59,739 nucleotides of DNA from Pseudomonadales bacterium. Its GTDB lineage: Bacteria; Pseudomonadota; Gammaproteobacteria; Pseudomonadales; Azotimanducaceae. Position numbers and translations under genes: made by a program. Below the pieces are notes generated by a model. The model worked only from the letters and a program-made list of their open reading frames with translations. It made no database searches and had not been told where the DNA came from. Positions 18,901 to 25,610 of the stretch are shown here, in pieces. The number at the start of each line of letters is the position of its first letter. The first letter of the stretch is position 1. The DNA is taken from positions 1-59,739 of the forward strand of contig JAJDVW010000120.1 of the NCBI GenBank assembly GCA_022825925.1, written 5' to 3'.

Positions 18901-21684
18901 CTGGAACGGACCGCGTTCGCGTTGCCGGCGCAGGGCGCCGAGACGGCGCTGCCGACCTCGCGCCCGGGGCGTTTCGCGATCGACATCGTCGACGCCCGGA
19001 ACACGAGGCTCAGCCGGGTGGAGTTCGCGGTGGCGGGGACGGCCAACGTCGCCGGCAACCTCGAACGCAACGCGGAACTCGATCTCAAGCTCGACCGCCG
19101 CGAGTACGCGCCCGGCGACGAGATTCTCCTCGAGGTGACGGCGCCCTACGCCGGCACCGGCCTCGTCACCATCGAGCGGGACCGGGTGCATGCCTTCCAG
19201 TGGTTCAGGACGGAGACGAACAACGCCGTGGCGCGCATCCGCGTTCCCGACGGTCTCGAGGGCAATGCCTACGTCAACGTCGCGTTCGTGCGCGACATCG
19301 ACTCGGAGGAGATCTTCGTCAGCCCCCTGAGCTACGCCGTCGCGCCCTTTGCCCTCGACCGCGCCCCGCGACGTCTGGACATCGACCTCGCCGTCCCGGA
19401 CCTCGTCCGGCCGGGGACCGCGCTGACGGTCGGCTACACCGCGTCGGAACCCGCGCGGCTCGTGCTGTTCGCCGTGGACGAGGGCATCCTCGAGGTGGCG
19501 GACTACGACACGCCGGACCCGTTGGAGGCCTACCTGCGCAAGAAGGCGCTGCAGGTGGACACACACCAGATGGTCGACCTGATCCTCCCGGACTACGACG
19601 TGCTGCGCCGCGCGGCGGCGCCCGGCGGCGGGGACCTCGCCCGCCTGCTCGGCGCGAACCTGAACCCGTTCCGGCGGCGCTCCGAACCGCCGGTCGTGTA
19701 CTGGTCGGGCATCCTCGAAGCGGACTCGGACCAACGCGAGGTCGCCATCGACATCCCCGACTACTTCAACGGCGAACTGCGCGTGATGGCCGTGGGCGTC
19801 GCCGCCGCCCGGCTCGGCGCGCAGGCGGAGCCCGTCACGGTGCGGGGCCAGATCGTGCTCACGCCGAACCTACCGCTGGCCGCCGCCCCGGACGACGTGT
19901 TCGACGTGGCGGTTGGGGTCGCGAACTTCGTCGAAGGGTCCGGCGCGGCGGCGGAGGTGACGGTCTCCGCCGAGGCCCTGCAGCGCCTGTCGGCGGACGG
20001 AGCTTCCGAACGGGCGGTCGCGGTCGCCGAAGGGGACGAAGGGCGGGCGCTCTTCCGCCTGCGCGCGGGCGCTGCGCCGGGGGCGGCGTCCGTGACGTTC
20101 GCCGGCCGCGTGGGCGACGTGTCCGTGCAGCGGCGGGCCACGTTGTCGGTGCGGCCGGCGACCGCGTTCCAGACTACGGTGGACGCCGGCTTCGACGCCG
20201 ACGGCGAGACCTCGGTGGTTTTGCCCCGTCGGCTGCACGAGGCCTTCGCGGACCGGCGGGTGACGGCTTCGGCCAGCCCGCTTGCGCTTGCCGACGGACT
20301 CCTGGCGTACCTCCGTTCGTTTCCGCACGCCTGCGCGGAGCAGATCGTCAGCAAGGCGTTCCCCCAACTCGGCCTGCTCGAGGCGCCTTCCCTCGGCCTG
20401 GACCGGCAGGACTACCGGACGCTGTTCCGCGACACGATCGCGCTCCTGCGGCCGCGCCAGCACGCCGACGGCGGCTTCCTGTTCTGGTCCACGTCGCAGG
20501 AGTCCGCCGCGTTCCCTTCCGTGTACGTCACCCACTTCCTGACCGATGCCCGCGAACTGGGGATGCCCGTGCCCGACGACATGTACGCGCGTTCCGGGGA
20601 GTATCTGCTGCGCATCGCCGGCGGTGCGGATACACACGCGCAGTTCGATCTCGCCGCGGCGCGCACGCGCGCCTACGCCATCTACCTCCTGACGCGCCGC
20701 GGCCGGGTCACCACGAACCACCTCAACGCGCTGCAGGAGTCGCTGCAGGTCGGCGCCGCCGAGGAGTGGCGGACCGACATCGTGAGCGCGTACCTCGCGG
20801 CGAGCCACGCGCTGCTACGCAACGACGTCCTGGCGGACCGCCTGATCGAGGGCTATCGGCTCGGCGAGCCGGCGGGTGCGGACACCGACTTCGACACGGG
20901 CCTCGGCCGCGACGCGGTGTACGTCTACCTGCTCGCCCGCCACTTCCCGGAGCGTCTGGCGCGACTCGACGGCGACGCCGTTCCGCGGCTCGTGCAGCCG
21001 GTGTTCGAGGATCGCTTCAACACCCTCTCGGCGGCGTACACGATCCTGGCGCTGGGCGCGATCCACCGGCGCCTCGACGCGCGCGGCGCGCTGTCGCCGC
21101 CCGCCATCGCGGCGCAGGGTGCGGAAGGCCCCGTGGAGGTCGACGTGGCGCCCGGCGCGTTCGCCAGGGCATCTTTGCCGGTGACGGTCGAGCGGCTGAA
21201 CATCTCGGGCGCGGCGACCGGCGGCGTCTACTACACCGCGAGCGAGTCCGGCTTCGACGTCGACGTGCCCGCGGAGCGCATGGCCGAAGGCATCGACCTG
21301 GACCGCGTCTACCTGGACGCGGACGGAGATCCGGCGGAGCGGGTCCGCGTCGGCGACGAACTGACGGTACGCCTCCGCGTACGCTCCACGGCCGGCCGGG
21401 TTCGCAACGTCGCCGTCACGGACCTGCTGCCGGGCGGCTTCGAGATCGTCACGGAGTCGGTGCGTCGAAGCTACGGCCGGTGGTCATGCGACTACCTGGA
21501 CATACGCGAGGACCGGCTCGTGTACTACGGCAGCTTCGACGAGCGCATGGTCGAGCTTCGGTACCGGGTCAAGGCGACGAGCCCCGGCGAGTTCGCGGCG
21601 CCCGCCGCCCACGCCGCGGCCATGTATCACCCCAGCGTCCGCGCCCGGTCCGCGGCCGGTCGGCTGGTCGTGGAGGGCATGTGA
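15925..21684 (+). CDS. Bacterial alpha-2-macroglobulin family protein
   Basis: 1,919 residues. One N-terminal membrane anchor (about residues 30-48) is followed by many macroglobulin-type beta domains (for example LYTDRGLYRPGETVRLFG, a conserved MG-domain signature). The thioester site is Cys1470 in CAEQ within FPHACAEQIVSK, then an alpha-helical thioester-binding domain and a C-terminal domain. Bacterial alpha-2-macroglobulins trap foreign proteases in the periplasm. The stop overlaps the GTG start of the PBP1C gene, the well-known pairing with pbpC. The thioester is intact, so full trapping function is expected. Confidence 0.95.
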   Translation: MRLSKFVVSAVGEFSWRPPAWLQRAGPRRVGYGAAALVAAAAVAVGAYLYYERLPKPLEVRIEVDAPGTSRIEQGELVIAPLHLDFAYPDDQAATPPPLSAARLDLVGNVIGEGVELDPPMPGEWTFATENRLVFTPAEDWPADREYRIRLSPDLFAPNVDLAASAVEFQTPPFVAELLEASFYQHPEIVAERRVTASFGFSHAVARDAFERRLTLTMREGLEEVRAGDARELGFSVEYGPHDRTAHVHSDIVAVPEREHFATVTVDDGLEPANGDGVSEETLFAQVRVPDRESYFRVERIAASIVRDAEGDPLQTAVVSFTDQVNTEAFESAVRAWLLPRDHRLGERTYRNHRWRSPGEATAEVLAQSEALALTVNPTERDAAMLQSVTFDAPPGRFVYLRVAPGLTSAGDFVLASGHDSVVRAPAYPREAAIAQDGALLPLTGNRLLTLSGRGVSAVRVDVQQLLPDTLNHLASQTGGDIRDPWFRNEWAFDADNLSTLTTRIVELNPAHTREQVFATLDLDPFLDAGGAFFVRVQGWDPERKRAVGRADRRMALVTDLGLLAKTNADGSQHVFVHSIATGAPVPGAEVALLGKNGLPVLTARTDAEGHAALASARDFERDRTPTVFVARHGADVTFMPYRRDDRRLTWSGFDVGGEHTAEDDAERLKAALYTDRGLYRPGETVRLFGIVREGDFGSAPGAPIELRITDARGNSAFETRVALPDDGLLTWDLETRPESPTGVYRAGVYLVHEDGGRRSLGDASFRVEEYQPDRLRIRAAIVEQAADSPDASPSLREVPRRAWLHPAAHQARVTLHNLFGTPAQDRPVRATVRLTPRSPNFAEHPGFVFTDPFRDPGTTPKAVTLELAETTTGPDGVATLPFDIGQYDNGIYSLLLNAEGFEASGGRGVKALAGTLVSSAEALVGYRTDGTLDFVTLDSARTVRFLAIDRDLDPVALEGLQSVLVERRYVSALVKQPNGRFAYQSVARETELERTAFALPAQGAETALPTSRPGRFAIDIVDARNTRLSRVEFAVAGTANVAGNLERNAELDLKLDRREYAPGDEILLEVTAPYAGTGLVTIERDRVHAFQWFRTETNNAVARIRVPDGLEGNAYVNVAFVRDIDSEEIFVSPLSYAVAPFALDRAPRRLDIDLAVPDLVRPGTALTVGYTASEPARLVLFAVDEGILEVADYDTPDPLEAYLRKKALQVDTHQMVDLILPDYDVLRRAAAPGGGDLARLLGANLNPFRRRSEPPVVYWSGILEADSDQREVAIDIPDYFNGELRVMAVGVAAARLGAQAEPVTVRGQIVLTPNLPLAAAPDDVFDVAVGVANFVEGSGAAAEVTVSAEALQRLSADGASERAVAVAEGDEGRALFRLRAGAAPGAASVTFAGRVGDVSVQRRATLSVRPATAFQTTVDAGFDADGETSVVLPRRLHEAFADRRVTASASPLALADGLLAYLRSFPHACAEQIVSKAFPQLGLLEAPSLGLDRQDYRTLFRDTIALLRPRQHADGGFLFWSTSQESAAFPSVYVTHFLTDARELGMPVPDDMYARSGEYLLRIAGGADTHAQFDLAAARTRAYAIYLLTRRGRVTTNHLNALQESLQVGAAEEWRTDIVSAYLAASHALLRNDVLADRLIEGYRLGEPAGADTDFDTGLGRDAVYVYLLARHFPERLARLDGDAVPRLVQPVFEDRFNTLSAAYTILALGAIHRRLDARGALSPPAIAAQGAEGPVEVDVAPGAFARASLPVTVERLNISGAATGGVYYTASESGFDVDVPAERMAEGIDLDRVYLDADGDPAERVRVGDELTVRLRVRSTAGRVRNVAVTDLLPGGFEIVTESVRRSYGRWSCDYLDIREDRLVYYGSFDERMVELRYRVKATSPGEFAAPAAHAAAMYHPSVRARSAAGRLVVEGM

Positions 21685-24143
21685 CCCCCGCCCCGAGCCG
21701 GCGCTCCCGCCGGCTCGCCGCGCTGTTCGCGAGCCTTGCCTGCGTGGTGCTTGCCTGGACCCTGTTGCCAAAACCGGCGCTCTACGGGGACATCCCGTTC
21801 TCGACCCTCGTGACGGATCGCGAAGGCCGCCCCCTCAAGCTCGTCCCGGCGAACGACGGCCGCTATCGCCTGTTCACCGGACTCGGCGACATCGCCCCGG
21901 TGGCCCGGGAGGCGACGCTGCTCTACGAGGATCGCGGCTTCCACCGCCACCCGGGCGTCGACCCCCTGGCGCTCGCGCGCGCGGCGTGGACGACCTACGT
22001 GCGGCGCACCCGGGTCGTCGGCGGTTCGACGATCACCATGCAGCTCGCCCGGCTGCGGTTCGGCCTCGACACGCGCACCGTGCTCGGCAAGCTCGTGCAG
22101 TCCGCCCGCGCGCTGCAGATCGAGCGCCACTACGGCAAGGCGGAGATCCTCGAGGCCTACCTGAACCTCGCGCCCTACGGCGGGAGCATCGAAGGCATCG
22201 GCACCGCCAGCCGGATCTACTTCGACAAGCCGGCGAGCGCGCTGAGCCTGGGTGAGGCGCTGGCGCTGGCCGTCATTCCGCAGAATCCGACGGACCGGTT
22301 CCCGGTGCGGGCGGCCGGCCGCGCGGAACTCCTGGCGGCGCGCGAGCGGCTCCTCGGGGCATGGCTGTCCGGGGCGGACGATGCGGATGCCGGGGCGGTC
22401 GCGCGGGCGCGACTGATACCCGGGTTCCGCTCGCCGGCGGGGTTGCCGTCGCACGCCCCGCATTTCGTCCGGGACCACGTCCCGCACGGGTCGGGTTCAC
22501 GCATACGCACGACGCTGGATCTCGACCTCCAGCACCTCGTCGAGGCGCGCATCGCCGAGCACGTGGAGCGGCGCCGTCGTGACGGCATCGCGAACGCGGT
22601 CGCCATGCTCGTCGACGCGCGAGGGATGGAGGTGTTGGCGCTGGTCGGGTCGGCGGAGTTCTTCGACGCGGCGATCGCCGGCCAGGTGAACGGCGCGCGG
22701 GCGCCCCGTTCGCCGGGCTCGACCCTCAAGCCGCTACTGTACGCGCTCGCGATGGACGCGGGGCTGATACACCCGATGACCCTGCTGGAAGACGCCCCCC
22801 GCCGCTACGCCGCGTACACGCCGGAGAACTTCGACCGCGGCTTCCTGGGACCCGTGTTCGCGCGCGACGCGCTGGTCTACAGCCGCAACGTGCCGGCCGT
22901 GGGACTGCTTGCGGACTTCGGCGTGGAGCGTTTCCGGGACTGGCTGCGCGGTGCCGGCGTGAAGGATCTTCGACCCGCCGCGGACCACGGCCTGGCCCTC
23001 GCGCTCGGTGGCAGCGAGATCACCATGGAGGAGTTGGTACGACTCTACGCGACCCTGGCGGGCGGGGGCGTCTGGCGCGATTTCACGATCGTGCCCGGAT
23101 CCATGCCCGGTACCCCGCGGCGCGTGCTCAGCGAGGAAGCGTGCTTCCTGGTGCTGGACATGCTCCGCGATGTCGCGAGGCCCGATGCGCCGGCGCGGGG
23201 TTTCGACGAACGGCCCGCCGTTGCCTGGAAGACGGGCACCTCGTTTGGTTTCCGGGACGCCTGGAGCGTGGGCATCGTCGGCCACTACGTGCTCGCGGTC
23301 TGGGTCGGCAACTTCGACGGCAGCCCCAATCCGGCCCTCGTCGGCCGTGAAGCCGCCGCACCCCTGTTCTTCGCCATCGCCGACGGTCTTCCCGCCTCCC
23401 AAGGCGTCGAGTCGCCCTGGGACGACCGCCCCTGGTGGGCCGTGCAGGACGGGTCGCCGGAAGCGGCCGGCGCCCTCAACCTGCGGCGGGTGGAGGTCTG
23501 CGCGACCACGGGCGACCTGCCTGGACCGCACTGCCCGCGCACGACGCGATCCTGGTTCATCCCCGGCGTGTCGCCCATCCGGGTGTCGACGGTCTACCGG
23601 GCCATCGACATCGACCGGCGCACCGGGCTCAGGAGCTGTCATGCGGACGAGCACACGGACCGGATCGTCCACGAGTTCTGGCCCTCGAACCTGCACGACG
23701 TCTTCCGCCGCGCGGGGATCGCCATCCGCCGCCCACCGCCGTGGTCGCCGGACTGCGGACTGGACGAAACCTCGGCCGCGGGACTGGCCCCGCGCATTCG
23801 GTCCCCGCAGCGATCACTCGTCTATCACGCCGCCGCGTCCGGTGGGCTGGAGGGCAACGTGCCGTTCTCGGCCGTGGCGGACGGCGACGCACGCAGGATG
23901 TTCTGGTTCGTCGACCATCGCCTCGTCGCGGCGACCCGGCCTGGCGAAAGCTACTTCTGGACGCCGCGGCCGGGCCAATTCACGGTCCGCGTGGTGGACG
24001 ACCTCGGGCGGGCCGCGGCGGAGACGATCCGGGTGCGCGCCTTTCCGGGGAGCCTTCAGCCGGGGAAGCTCCCTCGGCCGCCGACGCGCAAGGAAGTGTT
24101 GGCGTTCCCCCCTTCGGCGGATGCGTACTTCCATGCAAGGTGA
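21681..24143 (+). CDS. pbpC: Penicillin-binding protein 1C (glycosyltransferase/transpeptidase)
   Basis: 820-residue class A PBP. A membrane anchor (about 10-30) precedes a GT51 glycosyltransferase domain (EDRGFHRHPGVDP with the catalytic Glu, and GGSTITMQLARL). The transpeptidase domain has Ser347-x-x-Lys350 (PGSTLKP), YSRN and WKTGTSFG. The C-terminal ~100 residues match the PBP1C-specific domain. The start is a GTG overlapping the alpha-2-macroglobulin stop (GTGA). The pair is thought to repair peptidoglycan where the protease trap acts. All catalytic motifs are present. Confidence 0.95.
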   Translation: MTPAPSRRSRRLAALFASLACVVLAWTLLPKPALYGDIPFSTLVTDREGRPLKLVPANDGRYRLFTGLGDIAPVAREATLLYEDRGFHRHPGVDPLALARAAWTTYVRRTRVVGGSTITMQLARLRFGLDTRTVLGKLVQSARALQIERHYGKAEILEAYLNLAPYGGSIEGIGTASRIYFDKPASALSLGEALALAVIPQNPTDRFPVRAAGRAELLAARERLLGAWLSGADDADAGAVARARLIPGFRSPAGLPSHAPHFVRDHVPHGSGSRIRTTLDLDLQHLVEARIAEHVERRRRDGIANAVAMLVDARGMEVLALVGSAEFFDAAIAGQVNGARAPRSPGSTLKPLLYALAMDAGLIHPMTLLEDAPRRYAAYTPENFDRGFLGPVFARDALVYSRNVPAVGLLADFGVERFRDWLRGAGVKDLRPAADHGLALALGGSEITMEELVRLYATLAGGGVWRDFTIVPGSMPGTPRRVLSEEACFLVLDMLRDVARPDAPARGFDERPAVAWKTGTSFGFRDAWSVGIVGHYVLAVWVGNFDGSPNPALVGREAAAPLFFAIADGLPASQGVESPWDDRPWWAVQDGSPEAAGALNLRRVEVCATTGDLPGPHCPRTTRSWFIPGVSPIRVSTVYRAIDIDRRTGLRSCHADEHTDRIVHEFWPSNLHDVFRRAGIAIRRPPPWSPDCGLDETSAAGLAPRIRSPQRSLVYHAAASGGLEGNVPFSAVADGDARRMFWFVDHRLVAATRPGESYFWTPRPGQFTVRVVDDLGRAAAETIRVRAFPGSLQPGKLPRPPTRKEVLAFPPSADAYFHAR

Positions 24144-24584
24144 CCGGGAGAGGCGGGCCAGATGTCGAGAGACACGCCGCGGTCGCCGCACGAGACGGCA
24201 AGGGAATACGCGTCGACGGGCAGTACCTCATTCGTGCGGGGGCCGGATGCCTTGACAGGCTGAGGGTTCGCCCATCAGAACTTAGCTGATCGACGACACG
24301 TCCCCGGCCGCTGGCACGGTCGCGGGGCGCGTTCGCCGCGTCCGTTCCACGCCGGCCTTCCACCCCCCTGACGACCTGACGAATCGCTCCGGCGAGGATC
24401 TGCCGCGAGCGCGTTTAGCGCGCTGGTGAGTACGCGGTCGTTGACGCTCGACGCCTTGGCGTCTAGCGTCGGGAACCGGAACACGCACGGTTGTCCGGAG
24501 GAGAACAGGCACGATGCGCGCACGGGAACGCCGACGACAATTTGGGGGCCGCGGACTGCCGCGGGGGAGCACCGCGTGCGGCAG
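24144..24584. other. Gene-free stretch before the integrase remnant
   Basis: 441 nt after pbpC with no credible gene on either strand; the open frames here lack any recognisable family or codon pattern. It holds a 6-bp hairpin (24408-24424, AGCGCG/CGCGCT) and a long imperfect palindrome at 24443-24470. It probably marks the left part of an inserted and decayed element. Confidence 0.6.
24443..24470. repeat. 28-bp imperfect palindrome
   Basis: GACGCT-C-GACGCC (24443-24455), then TT, then GGCGTC-T-AGCGTC (24458-24470): 12 of 13 positions pair. It lies 115 nt before the integrase remnant, so it could be a terminator stem, an operator or an element end. No T-run follows. Confidence 0.65.
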
Positions 24585-24904
24585 ATGAACTTCGATCTGC
24601 TGCGGCTGCCGGACGGCAACCGGCAGGGCTCGCACGGCACGCGGCGCGGACGGGGTACGTCCTGGCGCAGGCTGCGGAGACGCTGCACCGGCTCGGCTAC
24701 CGGGGCCTGAAGGCGCAGGGGCTCAAGGGCCGGCACATCGAGGCGCTGGTCGCGGAGTGGAAGCGCCAGGGGCTGTCGGACGGCACCATGCGCAACCGGA
24801 TGGCGCACCTGCGCTGGCTGGCGCGGCGGATCGGCAAGCCGGGCATCGTGCGCAGGGACAACGCGAGCTACGGGATCGGGACGGGCGATGATCGGGCGGC
24901 GTAG
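24585..24904 (+). pseudogene. Phage integrase N-terminal remnant
   Basis: The ATG at 24585 reads MNFDLLRLPDGNRQGSHGTR. The frame slips by one near 24645 and continues as LAQAAETLHRLGYRGLKAQG, then LKGRHIEALVAEWKRQGLSD and RWLARRIGKPGIVRRDN, ending near 24880-24904. This is the N-terminal SAM-like/core-binding domain of a phage-type tyrosine integrase. The catalytic domain with Arg-His-Arg-Tyr is absent. It flags an old integration site upstream of the DUF3800 and PLD-ATPase genes. Confidence 0.7.
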
Positions 24905-24972
24905 CCTGAGGTCGGCCAGCCGGTTGACGGGGCCCCCGGGTGCGTCCATAGTTGCGCTCGAGACGCACGATG

Positions 24973-24987
24973 CAAATCCTGCCCTCT
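24973..24987. other. tRNA-Ser 3'-end-like sequence, possible attachment-site scar
   Basis: CAAATCCTGCCCTCT resembles the T-arm/acceptor end of some tRNA-Ser genes (TTCAAATCC then the 3' acceptor strand). No tRNA body precedes it. Close to an integrase remnant, it could be the att half left by integration. Recognised from memory only. Confidence 0.25.
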
Positions 24988-24994
24988 TTCCGAG

Positions 24995-25014
24995 GCCCGC
25001 ACCCTGGTGCGGGC
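24995..25014 (+). terminator. Hairpin with short T-run, possible terminator
   Basis: GCCCGCACC/GGTGCGGGC, a perfect 9-bp stem with a 2-nt gap between the arms, followed by TTTCGT. It lies between the integrase remnant and the DUF3800 remnant. The T-run is only three long, so efficiency is doubtful. Confidence 0.45.
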
Positions 25015-25036
25015 TTTCGTGTATCTGGGGTTCCGG

Positions 25037-25610
25037 TTGATCTACATCGCCTACCTCGACGAGTTCGGCCATGTGGGTCCGCACGTCTCCCGGAGCGATC
25101 CGCGGCACAACGACAGTCCGGTGTTCGGCTTCGCGGGATTCCTGATGCCCGTCGAGGAAGTGCGGGCGTTCGGGACCTGGTTCTTCCAGCGCAAGCGCGA
25201 GCTGCTCGGGTTCGAGATCCGGCGGTCCGGGAAGCACCCGGCGGTGTGGGAGAAGAAGGGCTCGAGCCTCTACAGGGTGGCGAACCTGAGGCGCTATCCG
25301 CAGCTGCACAGGCTGACCGGCCGGCTGCTGACGAGGATCGAGCGGGCCGGCGGTCGGGTGTTCTACGCCGGGATCAGGAAGACGTCGACGCGGGACTCGC
25401 ACGACGCGAACGCGCTCTACTCGGCGATGCTGCGCGAGGCGATCGGGCGGATCGACGCGTTCTGCCGCGAGGACTGCGATCCGCCGGCGCGGTTCCTGCT
25501 GGCGCTCGACGAGCATCCGCGGCGCGCGGAACTGCTGACGGCGGTGGGACGCGACATGTACGCTCCTTCGGCAGGGCGTTCGATCCGTTCCAATGCACGG
25601 GGCGCGGCTA
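25037..25610 (+). pseudogene. DUF3800 protein, C-terminally truncated
   Basis: The start of a DUF3800 protein: YIAYLDEFGHVGPHVSR at the N-terminus, SPVFGFAGFLMP, TWFFQRKRELLGFEI and GKHPAVWEKKGSSLY, with FLLALDEHPRR near residue 155. DUF3800 proteins have an RNase H-like acidic pattern (here the DE of LDEFG and LDEH) and are common in mobile elements and defence islands. I used the TTG at 25037 because the family starts M-x-I-A-Y; an upstream GTG lies inside a hairpin. Near 25565 the frame slips (FGRAFDPFQ in the other frame matches the expected next strand), and homology ends where the opposite-strand PLD-ATPase gene begins. Confidence 0.75.

Noticed and set aside
15745..19734. 1,329-residue open frame on the minus strand
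   Set aside because: Antisense to the alpha-2-macroglobulin gene. Arg/Gly/Val/His-rich without domains, as expected for a shadow frame in GC-rich DNA.
24275..25516. 413-residue open frame on the minus strand
   Set aside because: Antisense to the integrase and DUF3800 remnants; no family similarity.
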